This document shows positions 35,027-46,402 of a stretch of 64,000 nt of DNA, piece after piece. Below the pieces are notes generated by a model. That model had not been told where the DNA came from and did no database searches. It was given only the letters and a program-made list of their open reading frames with translations. Position 1 is the first letter of the stretch, and every line of letters begins with the position of its first letter. Source of the DNA: Xylona heveae TC161 (Eukaryota; Ascomycota; Xylonomycetes; Xylonales; Xylonaceae); the NCBI RefSeq assembly GCF_001619985.1, contig NW_017264197.1, positions 992,001 through 1,056,000 on the forward strand, given 5' to 3'. The translations under genes were made by a program, and so were the position numbers.

Positions 35027-36563
35027 AATGTTTATTGATCGAAGTTGATGCTTTTACGAATGAGTGCTGGGCGGGATCGAGCACAGTATTAGCTTTGAGA
35101 CCAGTTCCGCATCCAGATTTTCTTGTTTGTTCATGAATATATTCATTCTCTTCTTGTTATTTTTTTAATTTTGAAGATAAATTTTCTTCCTTGGCTTCTT
35201 ATTTGGAGGTATTTAAATCGTATAAAGGAGTGATGTCTTATTCTTGGATGATTTTGCTAAATTATCTCAAATTATTCTATTAATCAAGCCGAAACGGGAG
35301 ATGATCTTGCTGGACAAGGTCCAATATCTTCCTTGGCTAAGGTAGGTATGTATCACGGGGAAATGCTAGAAGAATGACGCAATTCTCAGGATTGGGATAT
35401 GAACACTGACTTGTCCGAATGAGCTGGTCGAAAAACGAAAAAGTGCATCCAATCTAGAATTTTTCATTATATCAATCCTCCTTCGATACATTACTTGATC
35501 GATTCTGGAAGGTCTTTGTACCTGTCTGTCGGACAATAGCAACTCTTGGGTAGGTGGTGATGCTACCGGGTACGCTGTGCTACCCCTGTCAAAGATATGA
35601 TTTCGGTGTGGCTTTTGGTATCCTCGTATCAGAGGGAGTCGTCATGTCGTATCACCACAACTCACCTTCTCTATCTAGTTAATCTGGCTAACTCACTACT
35701 GTGTCGCAGCCTTGGATACCCTTGCATATGTCACGGCTAGACTTGCTTGATCATGACTGTATTCAGTTGAACGGACAAGCTTCCTAAAATCAGTCCGCGA
35801 TATGACCGAGCGACTGCGAAGGAAATAGCCAAAAAAAAAAAAAAAAAGGAATTTTATGTTCAGAAGTTTTGTGTTGGAGTACTGGTACAACCGATTGATA
35901 AAATAGAAACATTACCAATGAACGATTCTCCCGACCACGTCGCATTTGGTCCCTGGATCATGGTGGAGGTGGGTTTGCCGAAGCTTGGCCTGAACCCTAC
36001 CCGCCGCCGACCAGAGAATGCCCCGCATCAAGATCCCGGAAGGGGAAATGCTTCAACCATCCTGCCGACCTTCCCATCTTTCTTATGGTCCTTTCAGCCC
36101 CCGAACACCCTGGCCATTTGCTGTGATGGCGGACCACTCACGGCTAGCAACGCTTGAAAGCTGACACTACATCCGACCGGGAAGGTCTTCCGTGTTTTAG
36201 TGGGTTCAAGCATTAGACTCATTTGTTACGATTGCAGGCTGAAGTGCTTTATCTCGGCCAAACACTGAGCTTGCTTGGAGTCCTACCTGCCCTGCGCCTG
36301 CATACTCTGGTAGAGGGAAGCTGGCCATGCTGCAAAATGATGTTACCATTGTTGACTAGGCTCCAGAGCCGCCAGGCACCTGGACGCAGTTCACCTTCTT
36401 TTATGCTCCCCTCACCCCAAACTGAGAGATCAAGAAGCTAGTAATATTTTATTTTTTCCCTTTTCCATCACACCCTGCAACGGTGTAGTATTCTCGAGCT
36501 CTCTCTTTTTATTGCTTTTGATTTCATTGCTTCTGAGATATTAGCACTCGGCGTCTGAGCGAC
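35027..36563. other. Intergenic, 1.5 kb, upstream of the carboxypeptidase gene
   Basis: No gene supported. A 19-base A run lies at about 35831-35849. A 79-codon ATG frame at 35918 has no family likeness and no splice context. The last 150 bases before 36564 are T/C-rich promoter-like sequence. Confidence 0.45.
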
Positions 36564-38780
36564 ATGGTTCGCTTGCTGACCTTGACTGCCGTCGCTGCCC
36601 TGCTGGGCGCGGCGGTTGGTCAATTCCCACCTACTCCGGAAAATGTCACAACCATTAAATCTAAATACAACGAGGACGTCACCATCTCCTACAAAGATGT
36701 GAGCTTGCACAGTCGGCACCCTTATATTGATTGCAATAAAGTGATATACTAAGTGCGAGTGGTTTTCAGCCCGGTATCTGCGAAACAACTCCTGGGGTAA
36801 AGTCGTATTCTGGATATGTGCATCTTCCTCCTGGCACGCTGGCCGATGTTGGCGAATTCCAGAATTACTCAATCAACACATTTTTTTGGTTCTTTGAATC
36901 GCGCAAAGATCCAGCTAATGCGCCCCTCTCAATCTGGATGAACGGCGGCCCCGGTTCATCTTCCATGATCGGCCTGCTCTCCGAAAACGGGCCGTGTAAA
37001 ATCAATGATGATTCGAATTCGACATATCTCAACCCTTGGTCCTTCAATAATGAAGTGAACATGCTGTACATTGACGAGCCCGTGCAAGTTGGTTTCTCGT
37101 ACGATGTTCCCTCCAACGGCACTCTTGACTTGACCACCTTGGAGACGACGTATATGGACTTCTCGCATGGCGTTCCGGAGCAGAACAATACTTTCCTCGT
37201 TGGAACCTTCCCCAGCGGATTGTTGAATTCCACTGCTAATGGCACTACCAATGCTGCTCGTGCGCTGTGGCACTTTGCTCAGGTTTGGTTTCAGGAATTC
37301 CCAGACTACAAGCCCAACGACAACAAGATCAGCATCTGGACCGAATCGGTTTGCCTCTCTCACTAACATATTTCCTTTCAATGTATGTGCTAATTGATTC
37401 CAAGTATGGTGGTCGCTATGGCCCTTCGTTTACCGCCTTCTGGGAGGAGCAAAACCAGAAGATTGAGAACGGCACTCTCAACAGCACCGGTGAGCTGTAT
37501 GATATTCACTTGGATACGCTTGGTATCATCAACGGCTGGTAAGTCCTTCGTGGGTATGCTCCGGAAAATACCACTGATTTGTTTCAAGTGTCGACCTCCT
37601 TAGCCAAGAATTATCCTATCCGGAGATTGCATACAATAATACTTATGGCATCGAAACCATCAACAAGACAATCTACGACCAGGCCATCAATGATTTTGAG
37701 CGACCGGGTGGCTGCAAGGACCTTATCATCGAATGTCGAGCTCTTGCAGCCGAAGGAGATCCTACCAACCAGGGTAACAATGTGACTGTCAACGACGCAT
37801 GCATGCTGGCAGACATGACCTGCGAAAACCTAGTTGAAGGGGGTTATGTCAATTACTCTGGCGTACGCTTTTCTTTCGTCTCTACCTTCAACATATTCTC
37901 TATACTAACTTTTGACTTTCAACTTCAGCGAAGCTACTATGACATTGCCCACCTCAACCCGGACCCATTCCCGCCGTCCTACTTCATCGGATATCTGACT
38001 CAAAACTGGGTGCAAAAGGCGCTCGGTGTCCCTATCAACTTCACCGAGAGTATCAACTCTGTTTACTATGCCTTTTCGTCGATTGGCGACTATCCCCGTG
38101 GTGGATTTCTCGAAGACCTTTCTTATATTCTCGACAATGGCATCAAAGTTGCCATGGTTTACGGCGACCGCGACTACGCCTGCAATTGGATCGGCGGCGA
38201 ACAAGTCTCGCTGAACGTCAATTACAGTCTCAGCAACCAATTCCGCTCTGCAGGGTATCAAGATGTGAACGTCAACAGCACCTACGTAGGCGGTCAGGTC
38301 CGGCAGTATGGCAACTTTTCATTCACTCGCGTCTACGAAAGTGGTCATGAAGTGCCCGCGTACCAGCCTGAGACGGCGTATAATATCTTCCATCGTGCCA
38401 TGTTTAACAAGGACATTGCGTCTGGAAATCTGTCGAGCTTAGGAAACTACAGCACACACGGCCCAAGCTCAACGTGGCAGATCAAGAATGAGGTGCCGCC
38501 GAGTCCGGATCCCATCTGCTATACACTTGCGCTGGAATATACTTGCACTGAGGACCAGATTGCAAGTGTTCTGAATGGCACCGCGCTGATCCACGACTGG
38601 GTGTTGATTGATAATACTACGTCGGGATTCTTCAATTCGAGCACTTTCAATGGGACAAGTGCTACGCCGAAGCCAAAGGTTACTGCATCGCCGAGTGCTG
38701 CATCCAGCTCGGCAGTTGCGCCGGTCGTCGGTTCAGTCATTGCCCTTGTGCTGACTGCTTTGGCTGGTGGTGTGTTTTAA
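36564..38780 (+). CDS. Serine carboxypeptidase, S10 family, secreted and probably GPI-anchored
   Basis: S10 peptidases cut residues from protein C-termini at acid pH. Exons are 36564-36698, 36770-37348, 37405-37538, 37589-37862 and 37929-38780; 657 residues. The signal peptide covers residues 1-19 ([17 protein letters not shown]). The oxyanion motif is [11 protein letters not shown]. The catalytic Ser238 is the last codon of exon 2, so the WTES/YGGRYGP motif is rebuilt by splicing. The Asp is Asp456 (GDRDYACNW) and the His is His514 (ESGHEVP). Numerous N-x-S/T sequons indicate heavy glycosylation. A Ser/Thr/Pro/Ala-rich stalk and a hydrophobic C-terminus ([17 protein letters not shown]) look like a GPI signal, so cell-surface rather than vacuolar location is likely. 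Intron 4 (66 bases, TACTAAC branch) has no stop in frame. Introns 2 and 3 end in AAG. Confidence 0.93.
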
Positions 38781-40756
38781 TGGTTGGAGGGCATGTAGAT
38801 GAAAAGAGTGATTGCCTTTACTTTTTTTTTTTTTTTCTATCCTTCTTTTCTCGCACCTGAATCGCAACTTTATCCATAGCCCAGCATAGCGATTGGCCAT
38901 AATGTAGGGGAAAACTCCTAGGCTATTATCTAAATAAACAAGGACATTGCATAGCACTGATAGCGATTTAACTGAGTCATCTACCTCTTATTTATTTTGT
39001 CTAGCTTTGAAAAATGGGTATGAGTGGATCTGTGCGATGCATCAGGTGCAGGGTGAAGGTTGAGGTGACAAGAGCTGGTCACAAATCAGTGGAATTTTGT
39101 TGTGTGGACGTTGGGACGAAGAGCTGCTGCGCGGGTAAAACGAATGGTGAATCGCAATTTCTACAGAAGAATTATAGACTACACATAACGAGTCATTTCG
39201 CTGCCTGTACAGTATTTTATTCATAAATACTCGCTGCATTGTAACTTAAGGGTAATTCAAAAATTGGTCAGCAACATCATCATCGTTGTTGTTACTGTCA
39301 TCATTCGGGTGGATCGGCACAATTTAACCCTCTTCTTTTCTCTTCCATGTCTGGCTGCCGTCAGCTGCCGAAAGCGTTTCCCATGTTCCCTTCCAGCACC
39401 CTTGTCCTTTTCTATCCCAGAGTAGTTCTCTCGACAGGTTAGTGAGCCACACAAGTTACTTGTAATCAAAGAAGAGATAATGTCAGACTCGCTCTCGGTC
39501 GGCGCGGGAAAAAGAATTGTAGAGAGGGAAAGCCGGGCTGGAGCCAGGCAGGCAGGAGTGGAAGGAGGCAAATTAACCGGTCCATCCCTCCCTTCCCTTC
39601 CTTCCCTTTCGTCTGCGCGCGTACTTTGTAATGCCTCGCACAATCAGTAACTTACACTTTAACCCTTTTTCTCTTCTTATGACATTTCCCCGAGAATTGC
39701 TATAGCCATGAGCAGCAACTAGGTTGAACTGTGTGCAGCTCTGCATTTCTCTGGCTGTATAGAGCACCCCCGGCTTATCTTATCGTTTGTGACTACCCTC
39801 GTCCCGTATGACGACGACGACGTAATCGCGACAGCTTCAGCCGGCCTCAGCGACTCAGCGACTCAGCGACTCAGCATAATCCTCCAACGACAACCAGCGG
39901 GACAGAAGGGATTCTAATATATTGGACCTTTTGACATTTATACATATTTATATATTGTGTTCGAGATCTGGTCAACACGTAAGTCTGCATTCGCATACAT
40001 ATGTATATTTTGCCCTACGGAGACTGGTCGCGGGGTTGGTTCCCGACCTCGAGTGGGGTCCTGAGAAGCTCGATGCCGATCGTCTGTTGTATTTAATCGA
40101 AAATCGAAGCTGGACCTCAATTGAGCTACCACTTACTCTCAAGGCTGGAGGTGGGAATCGAACGTTGAGTTCGCAAGCTGGACTGGGAAAAGTTGAATTC
40201 TGGACTACCTAAGGAAAATGACGCTAATTCGAACTGCTTGAGATTACGCAGAACAATAAGCCAAAAAAGGGCACCTTGAATGCTCTGCTTCCCCTTGAGA
40301 CGAGAGACGACTGAATTGAGCTGCATGGACCGAAGAAGACGTTAGAGGAACATTTGCGAGTCAGCAGCAGGAAAAGCAAATCACACTCTGAAAGGGCAAC
40401 TGCTTAATTCAGCTACAACTTGCTCGAGCATCGAATGATCCATACCAGGTATATAGCAGTCGTTTTATTGAGAGCCTCCGAGGATATCCAGAGCCAGAAA
40501 AGGAAAGAGCGAACGTGAACTGCGAAAAAGAGGTTCTTGCCAAATCGATAGCCGGTCGAATGGTATAATCCACAGGTGTCCGGTTGATTGAGATTGCGCG
40601 CCGATAGATTGGGCACGGTAACCACTCTGGGATCCGCCGATTGTAAACTGCCCGCGACGATCGTTCCAGTTATCGTCGTGACTGGCATCGTTAATCCAGC
40701 GCACCTAATACTTCCTCGCAAATCGCATTTAGTCGGGACGGCTTCAATTCGACACA
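38781..40756. other. Intergenic, 2.0 kb, upstream of the SYLF gene
   Basis: No gene supported. It contains three tandem copies of CGACTCAG (about 39849-39873) and a short imperfect hairpin (GGTCG...CGACC, about 40026-40049). Frames on either strand are short. The stretch 40140-40170 was checked for a tRNA and rejected. Confidence 0.45.
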
Positions 40757-43039
40757 ATGCCTAGCGGTATGTTGGACAAGACTTGGACTGGGGGAAAGAA
40801 GGGATTCGACAAGGTCTGGGGATGGGCGGATAAGCTTGGAGCACCAGTGAATAAATTATCAAACAAACTTGGCGCAGAAGCGTTCTGGCCAACGACGCTT
40901 GACAAGGAATGCGACAAGGCGGCACGAATTTTGAAAAGCTTTTGCAGTATGCCACTCCTCCTGGAAGCTTTGTAACTTTGTTTTCTAATTTAGTATATAG
41001 AGGATGGGTTCTATGAGGAGACGGTCCAAAAGGGCGTCGACGGCCCGAAACAGAAGCAAAAAGTGCTGAAGAAGATTCCATCAGAGGTAAGTATATCAGA
41101 GGAGCAAATTGCAAATACATACACCTGGAACCTTTTGCTGAGTATATCAAAATAGGTAATTGCCAAGGCTAAGGGTTTAGCAATCTTTACCACGATGCGT
41201 TCAGGTCTATGGATCTCAGGCGCAGGAGGAAGCGGTATTCTTGTGGCGCGAAAAGCAGATGGCACATGGTCTCCGCCGTCTGGTATTCTTCTCCACACCG
41301 CAGGGCTAGGCTTTCTGGTTGGAGTGGACATTTACGACTGCGTCGTAGTCATCAACACTGAAAAAGCACTCGAGGCATTTATGAAGATTCGATGTACGCT
41401 TGGAGGCGAAATCAGCGCCGTAGCAGGCCCGGTCGGCATTGGTGGTGTTGTTGAATCTGAAGTGCACAAGCGACAGGCTCCTGTCTGGACGTATTTGAAA
41501 AGCCGCGGCTTCTATGCTGGTGTGCAAGTGGATGGAACCGTCATCATTGAGCGAACGGACGAGAATGCTCGATTTTATAGCCAGAAAGTTGGAGTCAGGG
41601 ACATTCTGGCCGGCAATGTAAATTTCACGCCATATACTACGCGGATGTTTATGGAGACGCTCAAGGCGGCACAAGGAGACCGCAATATTGATGAGTCTAT
41701 CCTGCCTTCAGAGCCTGCGCCGGGCGACATGGAAGTCGAAAAGCAGGGCCACATTTTCGGCGTGCCAGACGAAGGTGACGAAGACCCGTACGGAGTTTTG
41801 GCTCTGGAGCGAGAAGGCATGGAAATCAGGGAAGCGGGTACAAATTCGCGGCCGACCAGCGAGCAATTTGAGTATCGACCTGCTCCCACGAGTCCTGTGT
41901 ATGCCACGTTCAATCGACGAAGTACGGAGAGTTCGTCTCAAAAGTATGGCGAGGGGAGTCGCCGAGTCAGTCGCATGAGTGCAGTGAGCAACGATGTCGG
42001 TACGCAAACAGCAGAGAATGAGCAAGAGCTGCGCAGCCCCGTGTCCAGATCATCTTTGAAGAAGGACGCAGGATATGCTGATGGACTGGTAACGTCACCA
42101 ACAGTATCCATCTCCGAGCAGGAAGAGCTTGCACTGGAAAAGCAGAAAACCCACGATCAGCCATCGCCATCAAAACGCGCAGCTGATGACGATGATGAGA
42201 ATAACCACAAACAAGAGAATGGCCACGGACCTGAAAACGAAAATGAAATGTCTACTATCCCTCTCGACGACGAACGCGATCACGAACATGAACACGAACA
42301 CGAACAGACGGCCGCTTCTCACGATGACATTTCCACCGAAGCAGTCCCCGTCCAAACCGCGGCTCAGCCACAACGCATCTCTCGAGCCCGCCTCGTCACC
42401 ATTCCCAAGCGCATTCCGCCCGCTCTTCCTCCCCGCAATCCCGGCCGCCGCATGCTTAATGCCGAGCCCACCTCGTCACAGGAGGTTTCTTCATCAGATG
42501 CATCGTCGCCATCAGCCACTACTCCTGCTATCGAAGCCGGGGCATCTGAAGCTCATGAAAATCATGAGACTCCCACAGCCCTTCCAGCGGACGAAGCATC
42601 CGCGCAATCCGAAACCCCAACCTCAACCTCTGCCACCCTCCCTGGCTCCTTTGCCGACGATGACGACGAAGAAGACGAAGCCGGATTCCAGCGCGTCAGC
42701 ATCATTGCCAACCATCGCTCCTCGCAATCTGCACCTGCACCTGCAGATAGCAATGTCAATGCCAACCATGAGGCAGAAGCAGCAAAGGAAGAATCCGCAC
42801 CGCTCACAACAACCGAATCTTCTTCTGCTTCTGCAAAAGCGCCCGCAAATAATAACACCCTCGAAGGCGACGAATTCCATTCTCTCCCTCCTTCGCCAGA
42901 CCGTCCGGCCTCTCCTGCCGCACCAATACTCGAGTCGCATGCTGCATTCAACCATGACAGTCACAATGGTGTTGCAGAGGCGAAGACTGAAAACGGCAGT
43001 GCTAAGAAAGATACGGAAGACAAGGAAGATTTTTCGTAG
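40757..43039 (+). CDS. SYLF (Ysc84/DUF500) domain protein, actin/membrane linked
   Basis: SYLF domains bind phosphoinositides and actin; yeast Ysc84 works in endocytosis. Exons are 40757-40946, 41001-41086 and 41156-43039, with introns of 54 and 69 bases; 719 residues from MPSGMLDKTWTGGKKGFDKV. The SYLF domain covers about residues 45-255, with AKAKGLAIFTTMRSGLW, SGAGGSGILVARKADGTWSP, GFLVGVDIYDCVVV and EISAVAGPVGIGG, all typical. Unlike Ysc84 there is no SH3 domain. The remaining 460 residues are disordered, with an acidic His/Glu repeat (about residues 450-475), a proline motif (IPPALPPRNPGRR) that could bind SH3 domains, and long Ser/Ala/Glu-rich runs. This layout matches the SH3-less filamentous-fungal relatives. 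The function of the tail is unknown. Confidence 0.9.
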
Positions 43040-44580
43040 TTCGTCTTTTTCGTCCTTTCTTCCCCTGTTTTCTTTATTTCCCCGTTTCGTCCTTTCTTCT
43101 ACCTCCCATTTCCCATTTCCCATTTGCCTTTCCCTTTCCCTTTCCCTTTTTTTAATTTCCATTTCGCTTTCATTTTGTCCTTTGCTCTCCTATGCTCTCC
43201 TTGTCTTTGCTTTTCCTTTCCCCCCTTTTTTTCATTTCTTTTTTCTTTATTTCTTCTTCTTTATAGTCTCTTCCTTCTTCCCTTTTCCTTTTCTTCCCCC
43301 TTTTTTTCTTTTCTTTTTCCACTTCAATTCCAGTCAATGCCAGTCAAGCCTCTATCCCTGTCCCTGTCCCTGTCCCCTTTTTTAAACTTTTCCGTATTTT
43401 CTAAAGTTTTAAGTATTTGCTTTTCCTTTTGTCTTCACTTTTAATCCCCATTCTGTGTATCCTCTTCCCCCCCCATTCTGTGTGTGTGTCAGCCATTCCG
43501 TGTGTCTATTTATTAAATCATGCGCCGTTTCGTTATTCAGCGCGGAAGTGACCACGTACGAGTACGAGTACGAGTATCAAGTGTTTACTTGCTGTTTACT
43601 GTGTTTACTTACTGTTTACACTTTACAACTTACGTTTACTGTTTATGTTGATTCCTTACGTTGAGTGTTTACGTGAGTGTTTACACTTTACGTTTAGTGC
43701 TTAGTGGTTAGGTGTATGGTATATTTTATACATTTCAGTTGTGTAGTGTCTTCACATGAGTGTAGTGTCTTTACATTAACGTTTACTGTGTAGTGTCACG
43801 TGTGTAGTGTGTAGTGTGTACTGTGTCACTACCTTACCTTATATCACCTACCTACCTACCTACCCACCCATCTATACCTACTTATCTTAATCCAAGAGGA
43901 TCTTTTTAAGCAACCTGGTATGCTAGTACCAAGCCAAGTAATGAATAAGTTAGTAGGACGATACCTTAGTGATTAGTATTGCATGTTTTTTTTTTTAAGA
44001 GAGACTGAGAGAATATAAGGTAGGTATTGTAGTATTGTACTTTGCATGGCTACACGACCGCAATGCCAGAATGCAGAATGCAGAATGTAGAATGCAGAAT
44101 GTAGAAATATCAGTAAACTTGGCCTCAGGGACGGATGTAATTCTCGACTCTTGATATACTACCAATGTGTCAAGGAAGCAATGGAGGCAATGGTGGCAAG
44201 AGAAGCAAGAGAAGTCAATGCAATAAACATGTATCATTGTTCACTCTGGTCTGGTCGTTTATAATACTGCATTGAGCCATTGCGTCACTGATGTTGTACG
44301 TTGTACGTCGTGTTGTACGTTGAGTTGTACGTTCAAGTTTTACGTGGAAGTTTGAGTTCAAGGGTGGATATGTTATTCAGTTTATATTCCATTTCTTCTA
44401 GAAAAGATAATAAAATACTATGAAAAGAAACCTTTTGAATCAACGACAAACGACAAATCAATCAATACAAGAAGAACACGATATTTGCAGGTTTACGCCC
44501 TTCCAATTTCCCCCCCGTTTTGCCTTTCACGAAATAACCAGAGCATCAAAATAGGAATTAATAAAGGTGTGACAAGACCA
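43040..44580. other. Intergenic between convergent genes, rich in simple repeats
   Basis: A nearly pure C/T stretch (43040-43330) with TTTCCCA and CCCTTT units is followed by a CCCTGT run (43356-43378), GTGTGT and TACGAG short repeats (43480-43580), TGTTTAC-type runs (43585-43700), CCTA repeats (43845-43870) and an AGAATGC/T repeat (44068-44106). No gene supported. Confidence 0.6.
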
Positions 44581-46045
44581 TTAGGCAGCGCCGGCGGCAG
44601 CGGCAGCGGCGACGGTGCCCGGGTTGGTCGGCTGAGTACCGACACGCTCCTTGGCGAGCAAGTCGACGAGGAGCGGGCTCGGACGGCTGTCACGGGTGGG
44701 GTGGAAGATGCTCTGGTTCTTCTTGTAGGCCTTGACGCTCTCGAGGTAGGCGTCAAAGAGGTACGACGAGTCGAGCGGACCGCCCTTGGCCTCGGGGTGG
44801 AACTGGGTGCTGAAAATAGGGCGGGACTTGTGAATCATGCCCTCGTTGCTCGAGTCGTTGAGGTTGACAAAGTACTCCTTCCAGTCGCTAGGGAGCGTGT
44901 TGGCGTCCACGGCGTAACCGTGGTTCTGGCTGGTGATGTGGCAGCGACCAGTGGTGAGGTCGAGCGCAGGAATGTTGTGGGCACGGTTACCGTACTTGAG
45001 CTTGACGGTACGGGCGCCATTGGCCAGAGCGAGCAGCTGGTGGCCCAAGCAGATACCCATAATGGGGATCTGAGAAGAGTCCATCAACTTGCGGAGGTGG
45101 TAGACAGTCTCCTGGCAGTGAGTCGGGTCACCGGGGCCATTGGAGATGAAGACACCGTCAAAGTGGTGCGCGACCTTGTGGAAGGGGTAGTCATAGGGGA
45201 AGACGGTGATGCTGGCGCCACGGCTGACGAGGCTGCGGAGAATGTTTTCCTTGACACCGCAGTCAATGACGGCGACGTGGAGATCGCCCATCGAAGAGCT
45301 CACGTGGAAGGGAGCCTTGGTGCTGACGCGGCGGACCAAATTGATTTGCTCGGGGTCGGTAAAGGCCTCGTCCTGGTCGGCATCGTATTCCTCACCAATG
45401 GTGATGCGAGCGAGCGAAGAGCCCTGCTCACGGAGGAAAGTGACAATCTCACGAGTGTCGACCCCGGAGATGGCGGGGACACCCTCACGAGCACACCACT
45501 CGGCCAAGCTCTCGACGGCGGTCCAGTGGCTGTACTGCTCGGCCACATCGGCCACAACGATACCAGCGGCCTGGATGTTGGGGGACTCAAAGTACTTGAG
45601 AAGGCCATGCTCGTCACGCTTAGACGAAGGCACACCGTAGTTGCCAATCAGGGGCTGGGTGAAGACCAAAATCTGACCACGGTAGGAGGGATCGGTCATG
45701 GACTCGGGGTAGCCGACGAGAGAAGTAGTGAAGACGGCTTCACCAGAAATGTTGGATCTGGCACCAAAGGACTTGCCAGAAAAGACAGGACCGTCCTAAA
45801 CGACAAGCGAAATGAGCACAAAGCGGCTTTTTACATGATCTGTAAGAATGTCAATGGCAACAACATACCTTGATAGTGAAAGTGGCACGGTCACGGGCAA
45901 TGCGAGTGCCACGGGTGGTGCTGGAGACGGGCATCTGACGACCAGTGCTACCCTGGACGGTAGCCATGAGACGGCTTTGGATGCCAAACTTGGCATTGAC
46001 AGGCATGGGCTTTGCAGCCGCCTGTCTAACGAAACGGGCAAACAT
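44581..46045 (-). CDS. cpa1: Carbamoyl-phosphate synthase, arginine-specific, small subunit (mitochondrial)
   Basis: This is the glutamine amidotransferase subunit that feeds ammonia to the large subunit for carbamoyl phosphate in arginine synthesis. Exons are 46045-45869 and 45795-44581 with a 73-base intron (TAG acceptor); 463 residues. Residues 1-30 ([15 protein letters not shown]...) are basic and Ser/Ala-rich, a mitochondrial targeting peptide. The CPSase small-chain domain follows ([20 protein letters not shown]). The class I amidotransferase domain has the nucleophile Cys308 (MGICLGHQ) and the His392/Glu394 pair (FHPEAKGG). Length and motifs match fungal Cpa1/Arg-2. The C-terminus ends in an Ala run. 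Translation is expected to be controlled by the upstream attenuator peptide ORF at 46106-46402, and transcription by the general amino-acid control factor (TGACTCA at 46769). Confidence 0.96.
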
Positions 46046-46105
46046 GATGGTTATATTATATGATATTCAGAAGAGAGAAAAAGCGGCAATGTTCTGAGAA
46101 AGGAC

Positions 46106-46402
46106 TCAGTTTACCGAGGCCTTCCACAAGTGGTCTGTCATGTCGATTAGTATATAGGGCGTCAATCGTTATACTCTGTACAGAGCATCGTACCTGAGAT
46201 GTAGTCCTGCAACGCGTCGAGTCAGCATCAATTGATCATTTCCCGACATGAACGGTATATAGGAAGAAGGACACAAGATTCAGAGGGTCAAGGGTAACAT
46301 TCGGGGACATGAATGACAATAGGACGTGTAGCTTAGAAGGCCTAAAAGGTCGACGGGGATGAGGCATACCTGGGAAGTGTATAGGGTCGCAACCACACGC
46401 AT
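46106..46402 (-). CDS. Arginine attenuator peptide (AAP) uORF of CPA1, spliced from three exons
   Basis: In Neurospora arg-2 and yeast CPA1 a leader peptide stalls the ribosome when arginine is abundant and blocks translation of the main frame. Here the leader is rebuilt from 46402-46370 (33 bases), 46206-46194 (13 bases) and 46134-46106 (29 bases), with GT-AG introns of 163 and 59 bases. The 75 bases encode 24 residues and a stop: MRVVATLYTSQ, then DYIS, then DHLWKASVN. The length equals that of Neurospora AAP, and the core TSQDYxSDHLW is intact with Asp at position 12, the residue essential for stalling in Neurospora. The stop lies 60 bases before the CPA1 ATG. The unspliced leader would not encode the peptide, so splicing is a precondition for attenuation. 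Confidence 0.92.

Noticed and set aside
40140-40175. GGGAATCGAAC, like the T-arm of a minus-strand tRNA
   Set aside because: The bases that should pair in the T stem do not match, and no anticodon or acceptor stem could be drawn around it.
42129-43385. 418-codon plus-strand frame overlapping the end of the SYLF gene
   Set aside because: It is a second frame through a low-complexity region, running on into the pyrimidine tract (Phe/Ser/Pro/Leu only). The SYLF frame is continuous with the domain.
44485-45873. Open frame of 462 codons on the plus strand opposite CPA1
   Set aside because: It is an antisense shadow: strong C-ending codon use in CPA1 removes stops from the opposite strand. The minus strand carries the complete amidotransferase with its catalytic residues.
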